From Leucogyrophana mollusca (Eukaryota > Basidiomycota > Agaricomycetes > Boletales), in contig MU266382.1 of assembly GCA_021014945.1 (NCBI GenBank), forward strand, positions 1 to 64,000: a DNA stretch of 64,000 bases. Direction: 5' to 3'. Each line of letters starts with the position of its first letter. Position 1 is the first letter of the stretch. The notes beneath the pieces were generated by a model, which worked only from the letters and a program-made list of their open reading frames with translations, was not told the DNA's origin and ran no database searches. Position numbers and translations under genes: made by a program. Positions 22,628 through 33,922 of this stretch are shown piece by piece.

Positions 22628-23650
22628 GACGAAAAAGAGAGTATTTATGTACCAGCAAAGTCTAAAGAATAGACCGATAGACCTGACGGGGGGCGAGGGG
22701 CGAGAGGGCGATGGGCGCTCGAGAAGAGCGAAAGAGACAAGAGTAAAAGCGAAGAGAAGCGCTGTCGCTGTGCTCAAGAGCAAACGTGGCTATTCGCTTT
22801 CCCACGGGTAAATAATAGGTAATAGACAATTATTGCAAGTGTTAATGTTTGTGGACGAGCGGTGGCACCATAAATGTGCAATCGGACGATACTTATATTC
22901 TCTCAACAAACTTTGCGATGCACTGACGATTGCCGAATGACACATTCTTGGGGAATCATCGAATGAATCGCAGCTCCCGATGGACGAGGAGCACTCACGC
23001 TAAACTGCGGCGTCGTGCGCGTTGCACGGCATCTGCAGCGCCGGGCTGGAGCGGGTTTTTCGGCCAAGTTTCTTAGGCGAATTACGGTTAGCGGCTTACG
23101 TCCGCTGCAGACAAATTATCACCAAATATTCTCTGCGCATTATCAAAATTCAATTGCAAAGTGGCACACAGATGCGCATCGACACCCACACGTTGACAGT
23201 CTCGAATGCTCAGCTGATGCCTGAGTTTGGGTATGGAAACGCATCGAATCCGTCGGAAGCCTCGGGCGAAACTTGTACCCGTGTCATCAGTCTCTACGCT
23301 TTACTCCTTTGGTAGGCTTGCGACCGGTCACGCTCCATCGGCAGAGCTCACAGAAGTGTCGACACTCCATGCCCTCCGCGGTGATCGCCTTCAAGTTGGG
23401 TTTTGAAGATTCGCCTCTCCCCCCCACCACAAGTCCGAACGAAAAAGTACGCCCCGTCTAACGGCCAGGCCGCATGAAGAATAACTCAAGAGGGATCTGT
23501 CAGTCCATTCTTGGTGGCGCAATCTGAATGAACAAGCAGAAAAAGGCAAGTTCAGGGCAAGAAGCGAAAGTCTCAGATCAGAGCGATAAGATAACTGATT
23601 TCAGGGTCGATGCAAAATATCTAAAAGAAAACTCGCTCGTCACAACCGCG
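22628..23650. other. intergenic, 1 kb, no gene seen
   Basis: This is the largest gene-free gap. It separates the divergent P450 reductase and YAE1. Open frames in it have no protein-like composition or splice context. An ATG at 23528 in frame with YAE1 exists, but the frame before 23651 looks non-coding. Confidence 0.55.
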
Positions 23651-24281
23651 ATGGACTCTCCCTGGGATGACGACCCTCAAGCCACCTATGCTCGAGAAGC
23701 CGACTGGGCGAAGATTTCTAACGAATTCACAAACGTATGTGTTACCACCACACCATCTCAAACGCACTTGAAACGCATCCGGTTCGCAGTCCGGCTATCG
23801 TGAAGGCATCGTTGCCGGCAAAGAATCTGCTCTGCAGGAAGGCTTCGACTCCGGCTTCGCGGACGTGGGCGTCCCACTAGGAAGAGAGCTCGGTCTCCTC
23901 CGGGGCACCGTTTCCGCTATCTTGTCGCTCCTGAGCTCGCAGCCGCCTGCAGATATCCCATTCACCGCAATCGACGAAGCTCGCGATATTGCAACGTCCC
24001 TCGGGAACATCCGCTTTACCGATATAGCCCCTCGCGATGTAGAAGCGGAGCAGCATGCGCGGGAGCACATGGATTCGGACGATCCGGCTCTTGATGGGAG
24101 TGAGGAACTGGTGGAGAAAAGAAAGATGGAGGGTCTTGAAGACATGTTGGAGAAATTGACAGCTGGAGCTGGGGGCATATCAGCACAGGGCAGGCCCACG
24201 AAAGAGGATGTAGTCCGACTGAAGGAAAGACTGGGCGCTTTGAGTCGAGACCTTGGGTTGTTCATTCAGACTGTGGGATGA
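23651..24281 (+). CDS. YAE1: YAE1-family Fe-S targeting factor
   Basis: Model: join(23651..23734,23790..24281), 191 aa. Yae1 with Lto1 guides the cytosolic iron-sulfur assembly machinery to the ABC protein Rli1/ABCE1. The hallmark is the deca-GX3 helix: SGYREGIVAGKESALQEGF then DSGFADVGVPLGRELGLL (about 29-66), with Gly every fourth residue. The rest is an acidic linker and a helix. ATG 23651 gives MDSPWDDD, as in relatives; an upstream in-frame ATG at 23528 would add 41 unlikely residues. Confidence 0.87.
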
Positions 24282-24582
24282 GTTACCACTGCGGTATCGG
24301 TATTCCCACCGCCTCCGCTTGGACGCTTCCTTGATGAAGAAAAGCCGAACTTATCTTGCGTATCTACAGAAGTGTATCGAGCGTCGGGTCCGATCTATTA
24401 TTATACAGAGGGTTCGCCCTCGCTGGCTATTTTGTAGGCTGGAGTGGCAGGTGTTAGGGTTAGAGGGTGTACTCACGATTTAGGGTTAGGTCTTGCTGAC
24501 ACGTAGCCTGCACAAAGCAAGAGTCGGTTTGGAAACTTTGAATCTTCAAACGTTCAACGCCCTCCATCAATTTGCTTTCACA
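24282..24582. other. intergenic with two TTAGGG words
   Basis: A 301-bp gap between YAE1 and HUT1. TTAGGGTTAG occurs at 24454-24463 and again at 24480-24489. No gene is seen. Confidence 0.5.
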
Positions 24583-26063
24583 ATGTCGCTCATCAGGTTT
24601 GTATCGCCGCTTACACCACTGAATGCGCATTCTGATCACGCCTTCGCTGTTACAGGCTGGGCCTGTGCGTTTCCGGCGTATATGCCATGTTTCTTGTGAG
24701 TAGCTTCATACCAGAGCGATAGTTCGTTCTGACCGGTCTACAGCTTTGGGCCATCGCCCAGGAGCGACGTTCGTCTCAGTCATCTTCTTAACGGGATGGA
24801 ATCTTATTGGTTTATTTCAGTATCCGTGCCCTTCCAATCCATCGATGGCAAGTCGAATGACAAATTCAAGTCGGCGTTGTTCTTGGGGACATGCCAGAGC
24901 ATTCTCAGCTCACTCTCAGCCCTCGTATACATATTTATCCGTGCAAAATCGGGTTCCACTCTCTCTTCTTTGCTAGGTTTAGATGCACCAGCTCCTGCAA
25001 CGGCCAACGGGTCTGCGAAGACTAATGGATCAGTCAAACATAATGGGTCTTCTAATACCAAAGTTTTCATCAACGGGCATAAACAACCAGCAAAGGTCCC
25101 CGCTGGCAGCCCATCGTCTTCTCACCGCAAGATACTCCTCCTTCGGTACCTTCAATGCTCTACTTTCATCACCCTCGCGGCTCCTTTCGGGTTCGCTGCC
25201 CTCTCCTTTATCACCTACCCCACAATGGTCCTCGGCAAGTCATGCAAGCTAGTACCTGTCATGCTCATGAACGTCCTTCTCTACCGCCGTCGCTTTGCGC
25301 CCCACAAGTACGTCGTCGTCGGCTTGGTCACGCTCGGTATCAGCGTGTTTATGGGTTTCGGGAACGAACGGCCAAAGAAAGCCACGAACAACGACGAGCA
25401 GACGCCATACGGACAACTCATTGGTATTGCGTACCTGCTCATCAACCTTATTCTTGACGGTGCCACCAACTCAACGCAGGACGAAATGTTTACGCGGTAC
25501 AAGGTGTCCGGACAGCAGATGATGTTCTGGATCAACGCTTTCTGCACCCTCCTTAGTGCGACGCTGGGAACTTTACCTCTGCCGTATATACCCGTGCTAC
25601 ACCCTTCTTCCGGTGCTCAGTCTGAGTTCGCGAGCGCAATAGCCTTCGTCCGCTCCCATCCGTCCATCATCCTCCCACTCGTGCAGTTCTCCCTAACGGG
25701 TGCACTGGGCCAGCTCTTCATCTTTGAGACACTGCAACACTTTGGATCCCTGACTTTGGTGTACGTTCACCCGTAACTCGATGGGTGGCCTGCGTTACTA
25801 ATATCGACCCTTAGCACAATTACTCTCACCCGCAAGATGTTTACGATGATCCTCTCTGTCGTCGTATATAACCACAAACTCACCCCCGGTCAGTGGCTTG
25901 GGGCCGCGATCGTATTTGCTGGTATTTCAGTGGAGGCCCTCGTCAAACGCAAAGGTATGTGGTTTCCTGTGCTCGTTGTCGAGTGGTTTCTTAACATGTT
26001 TCAGACGTCCATGCAAAGCGCGTAATGCAGGAGAAGGAAAAGGCGAAAATCAAATCACTCTAG
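24583..26063 (+). CDS. HUT1: HUT1-type UDP-galactose transporter of the ER
   Basis: Model: join(24583..24596,24656..24695,24744..24768,24821..25760,25815..25954,26005..26063), 405 aa. It is a drug/metabolite-superfamily nucleotide-sugar transporter of the SLC35B1/HUT1 clade. It begins [27 protein letters not shown], the conserved first helix, which is assembled from three very short exons. Later blocks are [20 protein letters not shown], the [12 protein letters not shown] loop and [20 protein letters not shown] near the end. The tail ...KAKIKSL is lysine-rich, as in ER-retained members. A Gly/Asn/Ser loop near residue 95-125 is an unusual insert. The donors are regular, though the first is GTTTGT. 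Confidence 0.9.
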
Positions 26064-26239
26064 CCCATAGAAAGTGCAGTGTCATGTCAGGGAAATGAAT
26101 AGAGGGAGGAAAACCATTCCGCAAGCTTTGGAACCATCCACTGGCTGTGCCCTAAAAAAGTATACAGTAAAATATGCAACCAGGAAGCGGGGGCACATCA
26201 CATCCAGATGCCATGTCTCATCCCGACCCTCTGCCACTC

Positions 26240-27477
26240 TTATGACTCCATAACCATCGCATCCCCATTGGCGACATACCCTTCGCCGCTGTCGTGAACA
26301 AGAGCCCTCTTCCTGTCATCCGGCCTGCCAGAACAACACGTTAGCGGTATACCCTCTCAACAGTAGATAGGATAGATTGTTTCGAAATGGCATATTTGTA
26401 GCAATAACAGCCATCAATGCGAGCACGAGTCCAAAAAGGTTGCGAGGGAATTGTGTGATCGTGGACTTACCCTGCCTCGTCATCATCGTTGTCCCTCTTT
26501 CTTCGTGATACCACCCTCTGCATTTGGGCAGTGGGGTAACGGGCAATAGCGGCGTTTGCTTTGTATATCGATTCGTACTCCTGCATACCCAAGCATCAGC
26601 ATACGTTAACGTCATGGGCCTGCGCCACTCAAAGCCCTCAGATTTCCAGCCGTGCGTCAGGCACGGCCCAAATCATTGACGCACCTTAATCTGCGTCAGA
26701 AACCCGCCATTGGGCGATATGCAATACCGCCTATTTTGTACTAGATGCAGGGCATCCTCCCATGATAACTGACAGTGCTGCATAACGAACATTACGACAA
26801 AGGCTGGGGAGAGTGATATACCGCCTGGTGATATGACAATGTTAGGCAAGAAATGCTACCAAAGACCAGCGTACCGTTGCAGTGTACAAGGACTCTTCCG
26901 CCCTGAGACAGGGCCTGTTGAATGAATGCATTTGCTCTGTAAAGGAGTTCCATGTAGTCTTCGTCAGAATGTCCCAGGCAGATGACTCACTGAGGAAATA
27001 GACGAATGAGATTCTGCTCCTCGTTGTCTTCCACATCGAGTGTCAAGTACTGGAATTGCCCAGGAAAGCGAGGTTTGACGGAGAATGCTTCTTTCGCGTC
27101 ACGTATACAAACACTGACATCCGCAAGGACGATAAATATTGTAAGGCGAGCGCGTGAATGCGTGGTGTATTCAGTGGAATGTATGAGTGAGCGAATAGGG
27201 ATGAACCGACATGTGCGTAATACCCAAGGACCGGAGGACCTCCTGAGACTTTGACGCTTGGAATGGGCCCAGGAGAAGACCAGGTAGAATTTCCTGACAT
27301 TCGCGCCGCATTTCATATCTATGGGGTGCAACAAGTAGATTGTGTTAGAATGCAAAGTTCAGTATGACTCTGAAGGCGGATTAGTTGATAAGTCTAGACA
27401 TACCTCCATTCCACATCTCCTGGTCCCTGTACGAGATTCCTGAGCGCTTCTTCGCTGGGAATGCTGGGAATGCTCAT
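26240..27477 (-). CDS. STYX-like dual-specificity phosphatase homologue, probably inactive
   Basis: Model: complement(join(26240..26324,26471..26580,26685..26824,26875..26936,26991..27113,27211..27318,27404..27477)), 233 aa. The dual-specificity fold is clear: ILPGLLLGPFQAS at about 35, THIVCIRDA, LDVEDNEEQNLI, and NRRYCISPNGGFL. This order is typical of STYX, which binds phosphoproteins without cleaving them. The P-loop reads VHCNGGISLSP: the Cys (about 121) is present, but the Arg that binds phosphate (HCX5R) is Leu (about 127). Classical STYX instead loses the Cys. The C-terminal 60 residues include RRKRDNDDEAG, a possible nuclear signal. ATG 27477 is the first that reaches the fold. Confidence 0.85.
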
Positions 27478-27674
27478 CGCACAAGCAAGCTGGGAGCAAT
27501 GAGTAAGGATAATGTTACTTGTGAAAGAAAGCAAGCAAAAGAACAGTGAGCCACGGTAAAGCGGGCTGCATAATAAGGCCGTTGCACCTGACTGAAACAC
27601 GTACCGCCGGCTCAGAGTCTTTTTGGACTCGGACCATCACCCAGCCATCACCCTCCACAATCTCACTCTGCAAC
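27478..27674. promoter_or_regulatory. divergent promoter, STYX-like gene and ZNG1
   Basis: Only 197 bp lie between the two start codons (27477 minus, 27675 plus). No zinc-response element of the Zap1 type was recognised. Confidence 0.45.
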
Positions 27675-29269
27675 ATGGATTCCGACGAGGATATACCGTA
27701 TGTCTTTGGTATGTTTCGCACTTTGGACCCACAAAGTTGCTCATCCTATCGCCCATTTCTGTTAGAATCCTTATCGAACACAAGGAGGCGCCACTACTGT
27801 CGACCAGCGAGATTGCTACCCCGGGCTCGCATCATGTTCCTTGCACGATACTCACCGGTTTCCTTGGTGCAGGGAAGTCCACACTTCTGAAGTACGTTAT
27901 GATCTGCGTCTCCTACTAAGCATGAGCTCACGTCGGCTATGCTAGGCGTATTCTGACCGAACGCCATGGCTATCGCATAGCCGTCATTATGAATGAATTT
28001 GGCGATACTGCAGTGAGTCAATTCTGTGACTTGCTCGACTGTAATAACACTTAACCTCCTCAGAATATCGAAGGTGCGTTACACTGACGGCACCCTTCAG
28101 AAGTGTCCACGCTTAAAACCTTGTAGCAAAGGCGATCAACGTTTCATCACCGGATGATCCAACCGCGGAAATGTCAGAAGAATTTCTCGAGTTAGCCAAC
28201 GGCTGTTTGTGTTGCAGCATTAAAGACACTGGCATAGCCGCCATCGAAAAGTTAATGGAGCGTAAAGGTGCCTTCGATCACATCTTACTCGAGACGACTG
28301 GGTTAGCAGATCCAGGTGAGATGGCGAGTCCTTATACACATGCATGGCAACATTGCTGAGTCGCTGCTTTGACGAGGTCCTATCGCATCTATGCTCTGGC
28401 ATAACGAGGAATATGCAACTGGTTTAGGACGGGATATCGTGCTGGATGGCGTTGTCTGTGTAGTAGATGGTGTCTTTGGGAAGCAGGTAAGCCGTTTACC
28501 GTCAAGGTTGCAGTCATACTTATCGCACCAACTGCGCCTCAGCAAATGGAAGAGGATCATTCAGTGGATGGTATCGGTGAAAGCCTACGGTTGGTTCTTT
28601 CGCACATTTGACGCGCTAATGTTCCGACCTCCTGATAAACCCAGACAAATAGCCTGTTCGGATGTCATACTCCTCAACAAAGTCGATCTGGTGGAGGAGG
28701 CCCAAGTGATTACGATCGAGGCCATGATACGCCAAGTGAATTCGTCCGCGCCAATTTACAGGACAATCCGGGGTCAAGTTGACCTGGGATATATCATGAA
28801 CATCAATGCATATGCTGGCGCAAACCAGCTTCGCAAGGTGACACCAGATCAGCACGTGCATGATGAAGATTGCCAGGAACACGACCATCAAAGCTCTGAA
28901 GCATCCCCCACGCATTATGAACTGCGGGGTATATCTAGCCTGCAGGTCTCTGTTCCGACGCTCAACTCCTCTTCTTTTGACGCTCTTGATGGATGGATCC
29001 GGAGTGTGCTCTGGGAGAACTCCCTCCCAGATTATATCCATGAACCCGACGGAAGCGAGAAGCACAATTTAAAGGTCTTGCGCTGCAAAGGGCTGTTCGT
29101 GACGGAGTCCGGCGAGCAGCTCGTTCTGCAGGGGGTTCAAGACCGCTATGACATCAAGGAGGTGGATGGGGAAAACGTCACAGGGGTCCCCGAATCAGGT
29201 AAACTAGTGCTGATCGGAAAGGGACTGGATGAGAGAGTGAGGCAGAGTTTGACGGGTCTTTGGAACTGA
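27675..29269 (+). CDS. ZNG1: ZNG1/CBWD-type zinc metallochaperone GTPase
   Basis: Model: join(27675..27697,27766..27891,27946..28012,28064..28073,28127..28315,28377..28486,28543..28589,28645..29269), 398 aa. COG0523 GTPases of this clade deliver zinc to methionine aminopeptidase 1. Seen are the P-loop GFLGAGKST (about 39-47), NEFGD, the metal-binding [25 protein letters not shown] and the C-terminal CobW domain. A His/Asp-rich loop ([12 protein letters not shown]) before that domain is a likely extra metal site. The start MDSDEDIP joins to ILIEHKEAP by a phase-2 intron. One internal exon is only 10 nt (28064-28073). The yeast and human proteins match in length. Confidence 0.92.
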
Positions 29270-29867
29270 CTTTACGAAGGATACCGATGGAATAGCCGTT
29301 GTGAGCTACGATTTGTATGTGAATGTACATCCCTTCTGTATCAACTGAATTCCTGTGTTACACGGCAAACCTGCCGGAGTTCAGATGGTCTGAGAAGGTC
29401 AGAAACTGGACCGCCATTCAGAAACACAACAGGCGCATTGTCACTCCTGTAAAGGACCATTAAGCGGATCTACTACTACAACCTCGGACTGGAACTCCGT
29501 AGCGCTTTAATTGTGTTGTCGGTATTGATGGAGATAAACGGCCGCCACAGGTCTTTGGTAAGTGGTTGGGTCGTAGCATCTAAGTTCGGGTACGGAACTA
29601 TCGTCTTCGTCATCGATTATTATACCATCATCACCTAATCCTGCCCTACTATCGGGGTGTAGAAGAATGGGGTGAAGGGGTGTGCCAGTCAGTTAAAACT
29701 CCCCCCAGTGCGTTCTGGACGACGGGACCTACCGGATCCGGTAGTTGGTATGTGAGTTATCCTCACCACGATCAACTCGGGCCCCGGTCCCGAAGACCAA
29801 GTCATACTGCAATTCCAGCTATTATCGTAGAAGTTTGCGCGGAGGACCTCTCAGAACTGCGATACGT
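29270..29867. other. intergenic, ZNG1 3' flank and EFL1 promoter
   Basis: A 598-bp gap with no supported gene. The frame upstream of EFL1 stays open from 29745 but is not protein-like before ATG 29868. Confidence 0.5.
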
Positions 29868-32800
29868 ATGTCCAACCAGATGGCGAGCCAGGGTTCCGTC
29901 GCGGATGTCCCAGATCCCGCCAATGTCCGTATAATCACTACGCTTGGGCACGTCGATCACGGAAAGACCACACTAATGGACGCCCTTCTCGCGGCGAACA
30001 ACATCATCTCTTCAAGGATGGCGGGGAAACTGAGGTATCTAGACAGTCGAGAGGACGAGATCGAGCGAGGGATCACCATGGAGAGCAGTGCCGTCTCACT
30101 GAAATTTCAGGTTATGGAACGGAACGCTGAAGGTATGTGCACATTGTTAAAGCCTGTGCCAAAGCCCTGTGACAGACACGATCAGAAAGATCCCCAAAAA
30201 CATATATTGTCAACATGATTGATACTCCTGGACATGTCGATTTTTCAAGTGAAGTATCGACCGCATCCCGGTTATGCGATGGTGCACTTGTTCTTGTCGA
30301 TGTCGTCGAGGGTGTCTGCACACAGGTTGGTATTCTTGATGGAGCTCTTCTAAACATATGGTAAATATCTCGGTAGACTATCGCTGTCCTCCGACAAGCA
30401 TGGCAAGATAACCTCCGGCCGATCCTCGTAATCAACAAATTCGACAGACTCATAACCGAACTCAAGTTGGCACCCATCGAAGCATACCATCATCTTTCGC
30501 GATTGATAGAACAGGTCAACGCAGTCATGGGCGGGTTCTTCGCAAGCGATCGCATGGAGGACGACCTACGCTGGCGAGAGGAGCGCGATCGCCGGCTCGC
30601 TGCCAAGAAAGAGCAGTATGCAGACGAGGTCGAAGCCGCAGCCAACGACGCGGATGAATTCAACGAAAAGGACGATGACGACATTTACTTCGCACCTGAG
30701 CGAGGGAATGTAGTCTTTGCCTCTGCGATCGACGGGTGGGGCTTCCGTGTTGGCAAATTCGCTCAGCTCTACTCTGCCAAACTCGGTTTCAAAGAGGATA
30801 CATTGCGCAGGGTACTATGGGGAGACTTCTTCCTTGATCCAAAGACCAAGAAGGTCATCAATTACAAGCATCTCCGGGGAAGAGCCTTGAAGCCTCTGTT
30901 CGTGCAATTCGTGCTGGAGAATATTTGGGCAGTATATGACGCTGTTGTCCTGAACCCGTTTGTACCCCCCTCCGTCCGACCCGGTATGACGTGTCTAAGG
31001 CTTAATCTCTAGCAACACCGAGAAGGTGACCAAGATCGTCGCGGCACTGAACCTGAAAATCATGCCCCGCGATTTGAGGTCGAAAGATACTAGACATCTA
31101 CTTTCATTAATCTTCACCCAGTGGCTCTCGTTGTCGACGTGCATCATTCAGACAGTCATTGACGTTGTCCCGTCTCCCCCTGCCGCACAAGCAATACGCC
31201 TTCCCAAGATGCTGTATCCGGACGTATACGAGCAGACTATCCAACCCAAGAACAAACTCGAAGAGGACCTTTTTGCCGCACGTTCAGGCCCTGATGCGTT
31301 CATAGTGGCGTATGTGAGCAAGATGTTTGTTGTCTCCAACAAGGACCTCCCGGAAAACAAGAAGCGACCATTGACGGCCGAAGAACTTCGTAGTAGACCT
31401 CGGCAAGTAAACCACACGTCGGATGGGCCACCGCCCTCCTTCCCTGAGAAGCCCATCTCAGAAGAAACTATTCGGCAGCCATCCGGCGAACCTACACCAG
31501 AAGCGAATGGTTTATTGGAGGAAGACGAAGCGATACTTGGATTTGCTAGGTTATACTCTGGAACTATCAAACTAGGGGCCTCTGTGTGGTGTGCCCTACC
31601 CAAATACAATGCGTCCCTTCCGCCCAGTCATCCTAGCAACATCCACCATCTAGCCGTTGCGACTGTCGAAGGGCTGTACGTGATGATGGGTCGAGAGCTA
31701 GTTCCTGTGGAAAGCGTCAAAGCTGGGAACACGTTCGCGATCAAAGGGTTGGCAGGTAAAGTTTGGAGGAATGCCACACTTTGTGGGCCCAGCGAAGCTG
31801 GCGTGGTGGACGGAGAGCAAACCCAGGACTTTATGATCAATTTGGGGGGCGTAAACCGTTTCGTAAGTCTCATGCTGCCTGCTCAGGCGGCGCCCGTGCT
31901 CATTCTGTTTTAGGCTCCCCCTATAGTGCGAGTTGCTCTGGAACCAACCATGCCTGCTGATATGCCGAAGCTTGTTGCCGGGCTCAAATTACTGGCTCAA
32001 GCCGACCCATGCGTGGAAACTTTTCAGCAGCAAACAGGGGAGCACGTCATTCTCACTGCTGGGGAACTTCACTTGGAGGTTAGATTATTTTGGTCCTCTT
32101 CCATTGTATCCTGTAATAGCACTGATCGGCACTTCCGTAGAGGTGTTTGAAAGATCTTCGCGAGAGATTCGCCCGAGTGGAAATACAGGCGTCGAAACCT
32201 ATCGTTCCTTTCCGCGAAACCGCCGTGAAAGCTCCTGGTCCGTGTTCCGGATCTCATGCCATCCGATGGTTGCTCACATTTACCCAGATATGGCACCTCC
32301 AAAGACACCTAATGCGCCGCGCGGCACTATAAAAGGCGCAGGCTCCCAGAATTTGGTTACATTTAGCATTCGTGCGGCACCTTTACCGGAGGGCATACTC
32401 CACTTTATTCTGCAGAACCTCACGACTCTCAGAATACTGCAGCAAGGCCGCCAGTCAAGTCAGATTGCCTCGAGCGCGGAAACAGATGATTCCATCGAAG
32501 GCGATCAATATGGAGCGCAGGGAAATGTTGTACACACTCCAAGTGTGAAACCGGGGCAGTTCTGGGATGCCCTCAAGGACAAATGCAAATTAGAGGGTGG
32601 CGAATGGTCCGATCTTACTGACAAAATCTGGGCATTTGGTCCTCAAGGTGCTGGAGGATGCATGCTGGTTGATGCTCGCAAGAACATCACCCCTTTATCG
32701 TGAGCACCGGCCTTTTCGTAGGATCTCTACAACCCTGACATCAGTGATAGATTAAAACACCGACTTGAACGTACCAAAGCCACCAATACGACTTCCAAGT

Positions 32801-33673
32801 CAGATTCGGCGGACCTAGATTTTACCGGTTATGTCGAGACAGGCTTCCAGCTCGCCAGTTTTCAAGGGCCTCTTTGTGCTGAGCCCGTGGAAGGCATGGC
32901 CTATTTTGTGGAGGAAATAGAAGTCGATACGGAGGGGGTCCAAAAAGAGATCGGCGAGTGGCTATTCGGACACTGTTTGAACAGGTATACTGACCATTCT
33001 GAGCAGCTCAAAATAGATTGCCACAGGTGACTGGCTCCGTGATCTCTGCCGTGAGAGACGCCTGCAGAACCGGGCTGCTTGACTGGTCGCCAAGGTTAAT
33101 GTTGGCAATGTACTCGTGCGATATTCAAGCCTCAAGTGAGTAATATGCAGAGAGCATTCTCGTACATTTTCTCACTCGGGTACCTCTTTGACCAGCGGAT
33201 GTTCTCGGAAAGGTTTATGGGGTCGTTGCTCGACGTCGTGGTCGAATAGTCGCGGAAGAAATGAAGGAGGGGACGGCCTTTGTTACTGTCTCTGCGCTGC
33301 TTCCTGTTGTAGAGAGCTTCGGTTTCGCCGACGGTGGGTTGACTAAATATTGGCTAGTGACAGACCCCTTACGTTGCCACAGATATCCGAAAACGGACAT
33401 CAGGCGCTGCTAGTCCGCAGCTGATATTCAGCGGGTGCGTTCTCAGCACTCTTGCTTGATTGCTTACTGAGAGGGTAGTATAGTTACGAATTGCTTGATC
33501 AAGATCCTTTCTGGGTGCCAACGACAGAAGAGGAGCTGGAAGACCTCGGTGAGAAAGCTGATCGCTCCAATGTGGCCAAGGGATATATGGATGGCGTGCG
33601 AGAGCGCAAAGGGATGTTTGTGGACAGGAAACTTGTGCAATTTGCAGAGAAGCAAAGAACACTGAAGCGGTGA
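29868..33673 (+). CDS. EFL1: EFL1/RIA1, 60S ribosome maturation GTPase
   Basis: Model: join(29868..30132,30186..30325,30377..30957,31013..31862,31914..32078,32141..32237,32288..32699,32745..32984,33017..33135,33196..33333,33383..33434,33484..33673), 1082 aa. The EF-2-like GTPase works with Sdo1/SBDS to release Tif6/eIF6 from new 60S subunits in the cytoplasm. GTPase motifs are complete: [39 protein letters not shown] and NKFDRLI. An acidic insert ([20 protein letters not shown], about 225-245) is typical of EFL1 and absent in EF-2, and no diphthamide loop is seen. Domain IV-V blocks [14 protein letters not shown] and [12 protein letters not shown] follow. ATG 29868 is used; ATG 29880 is an equal alternative. 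The donor at 30958 (GTTTGT) was chosen by phase. Confidence 0.92.
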
Positions 33674-33922
33674 CGAATGTTATTTTTTCAGTTGACTTTT
33701 CACGTACGAGTAAATGAGAACTGCGGTAGCGACGCTTGTATAACACGAGGATGTTTTTCTGATGAGTTAGAGTAAGTGATTAGCTAATCCGGCCCTAGGT
33801 GGGATTGTCTCCTTCCAGTGCGGAACGCTCTGCTATTTCCCTCTGCTCGAACTCATTGAATATCTGAAGGTCTCGGGCCCTGCTGCTTGTTGCGCTCTCT
33901 TCAGTAGGTTGCTTTATACAGC

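Noticed and set aside
22900..22990. GAATCATCGAAT near 22960 recalls a 5.8S rRNA segment.
   Set aside because: Only about 12 bases match and neither flank resembles rRNA.
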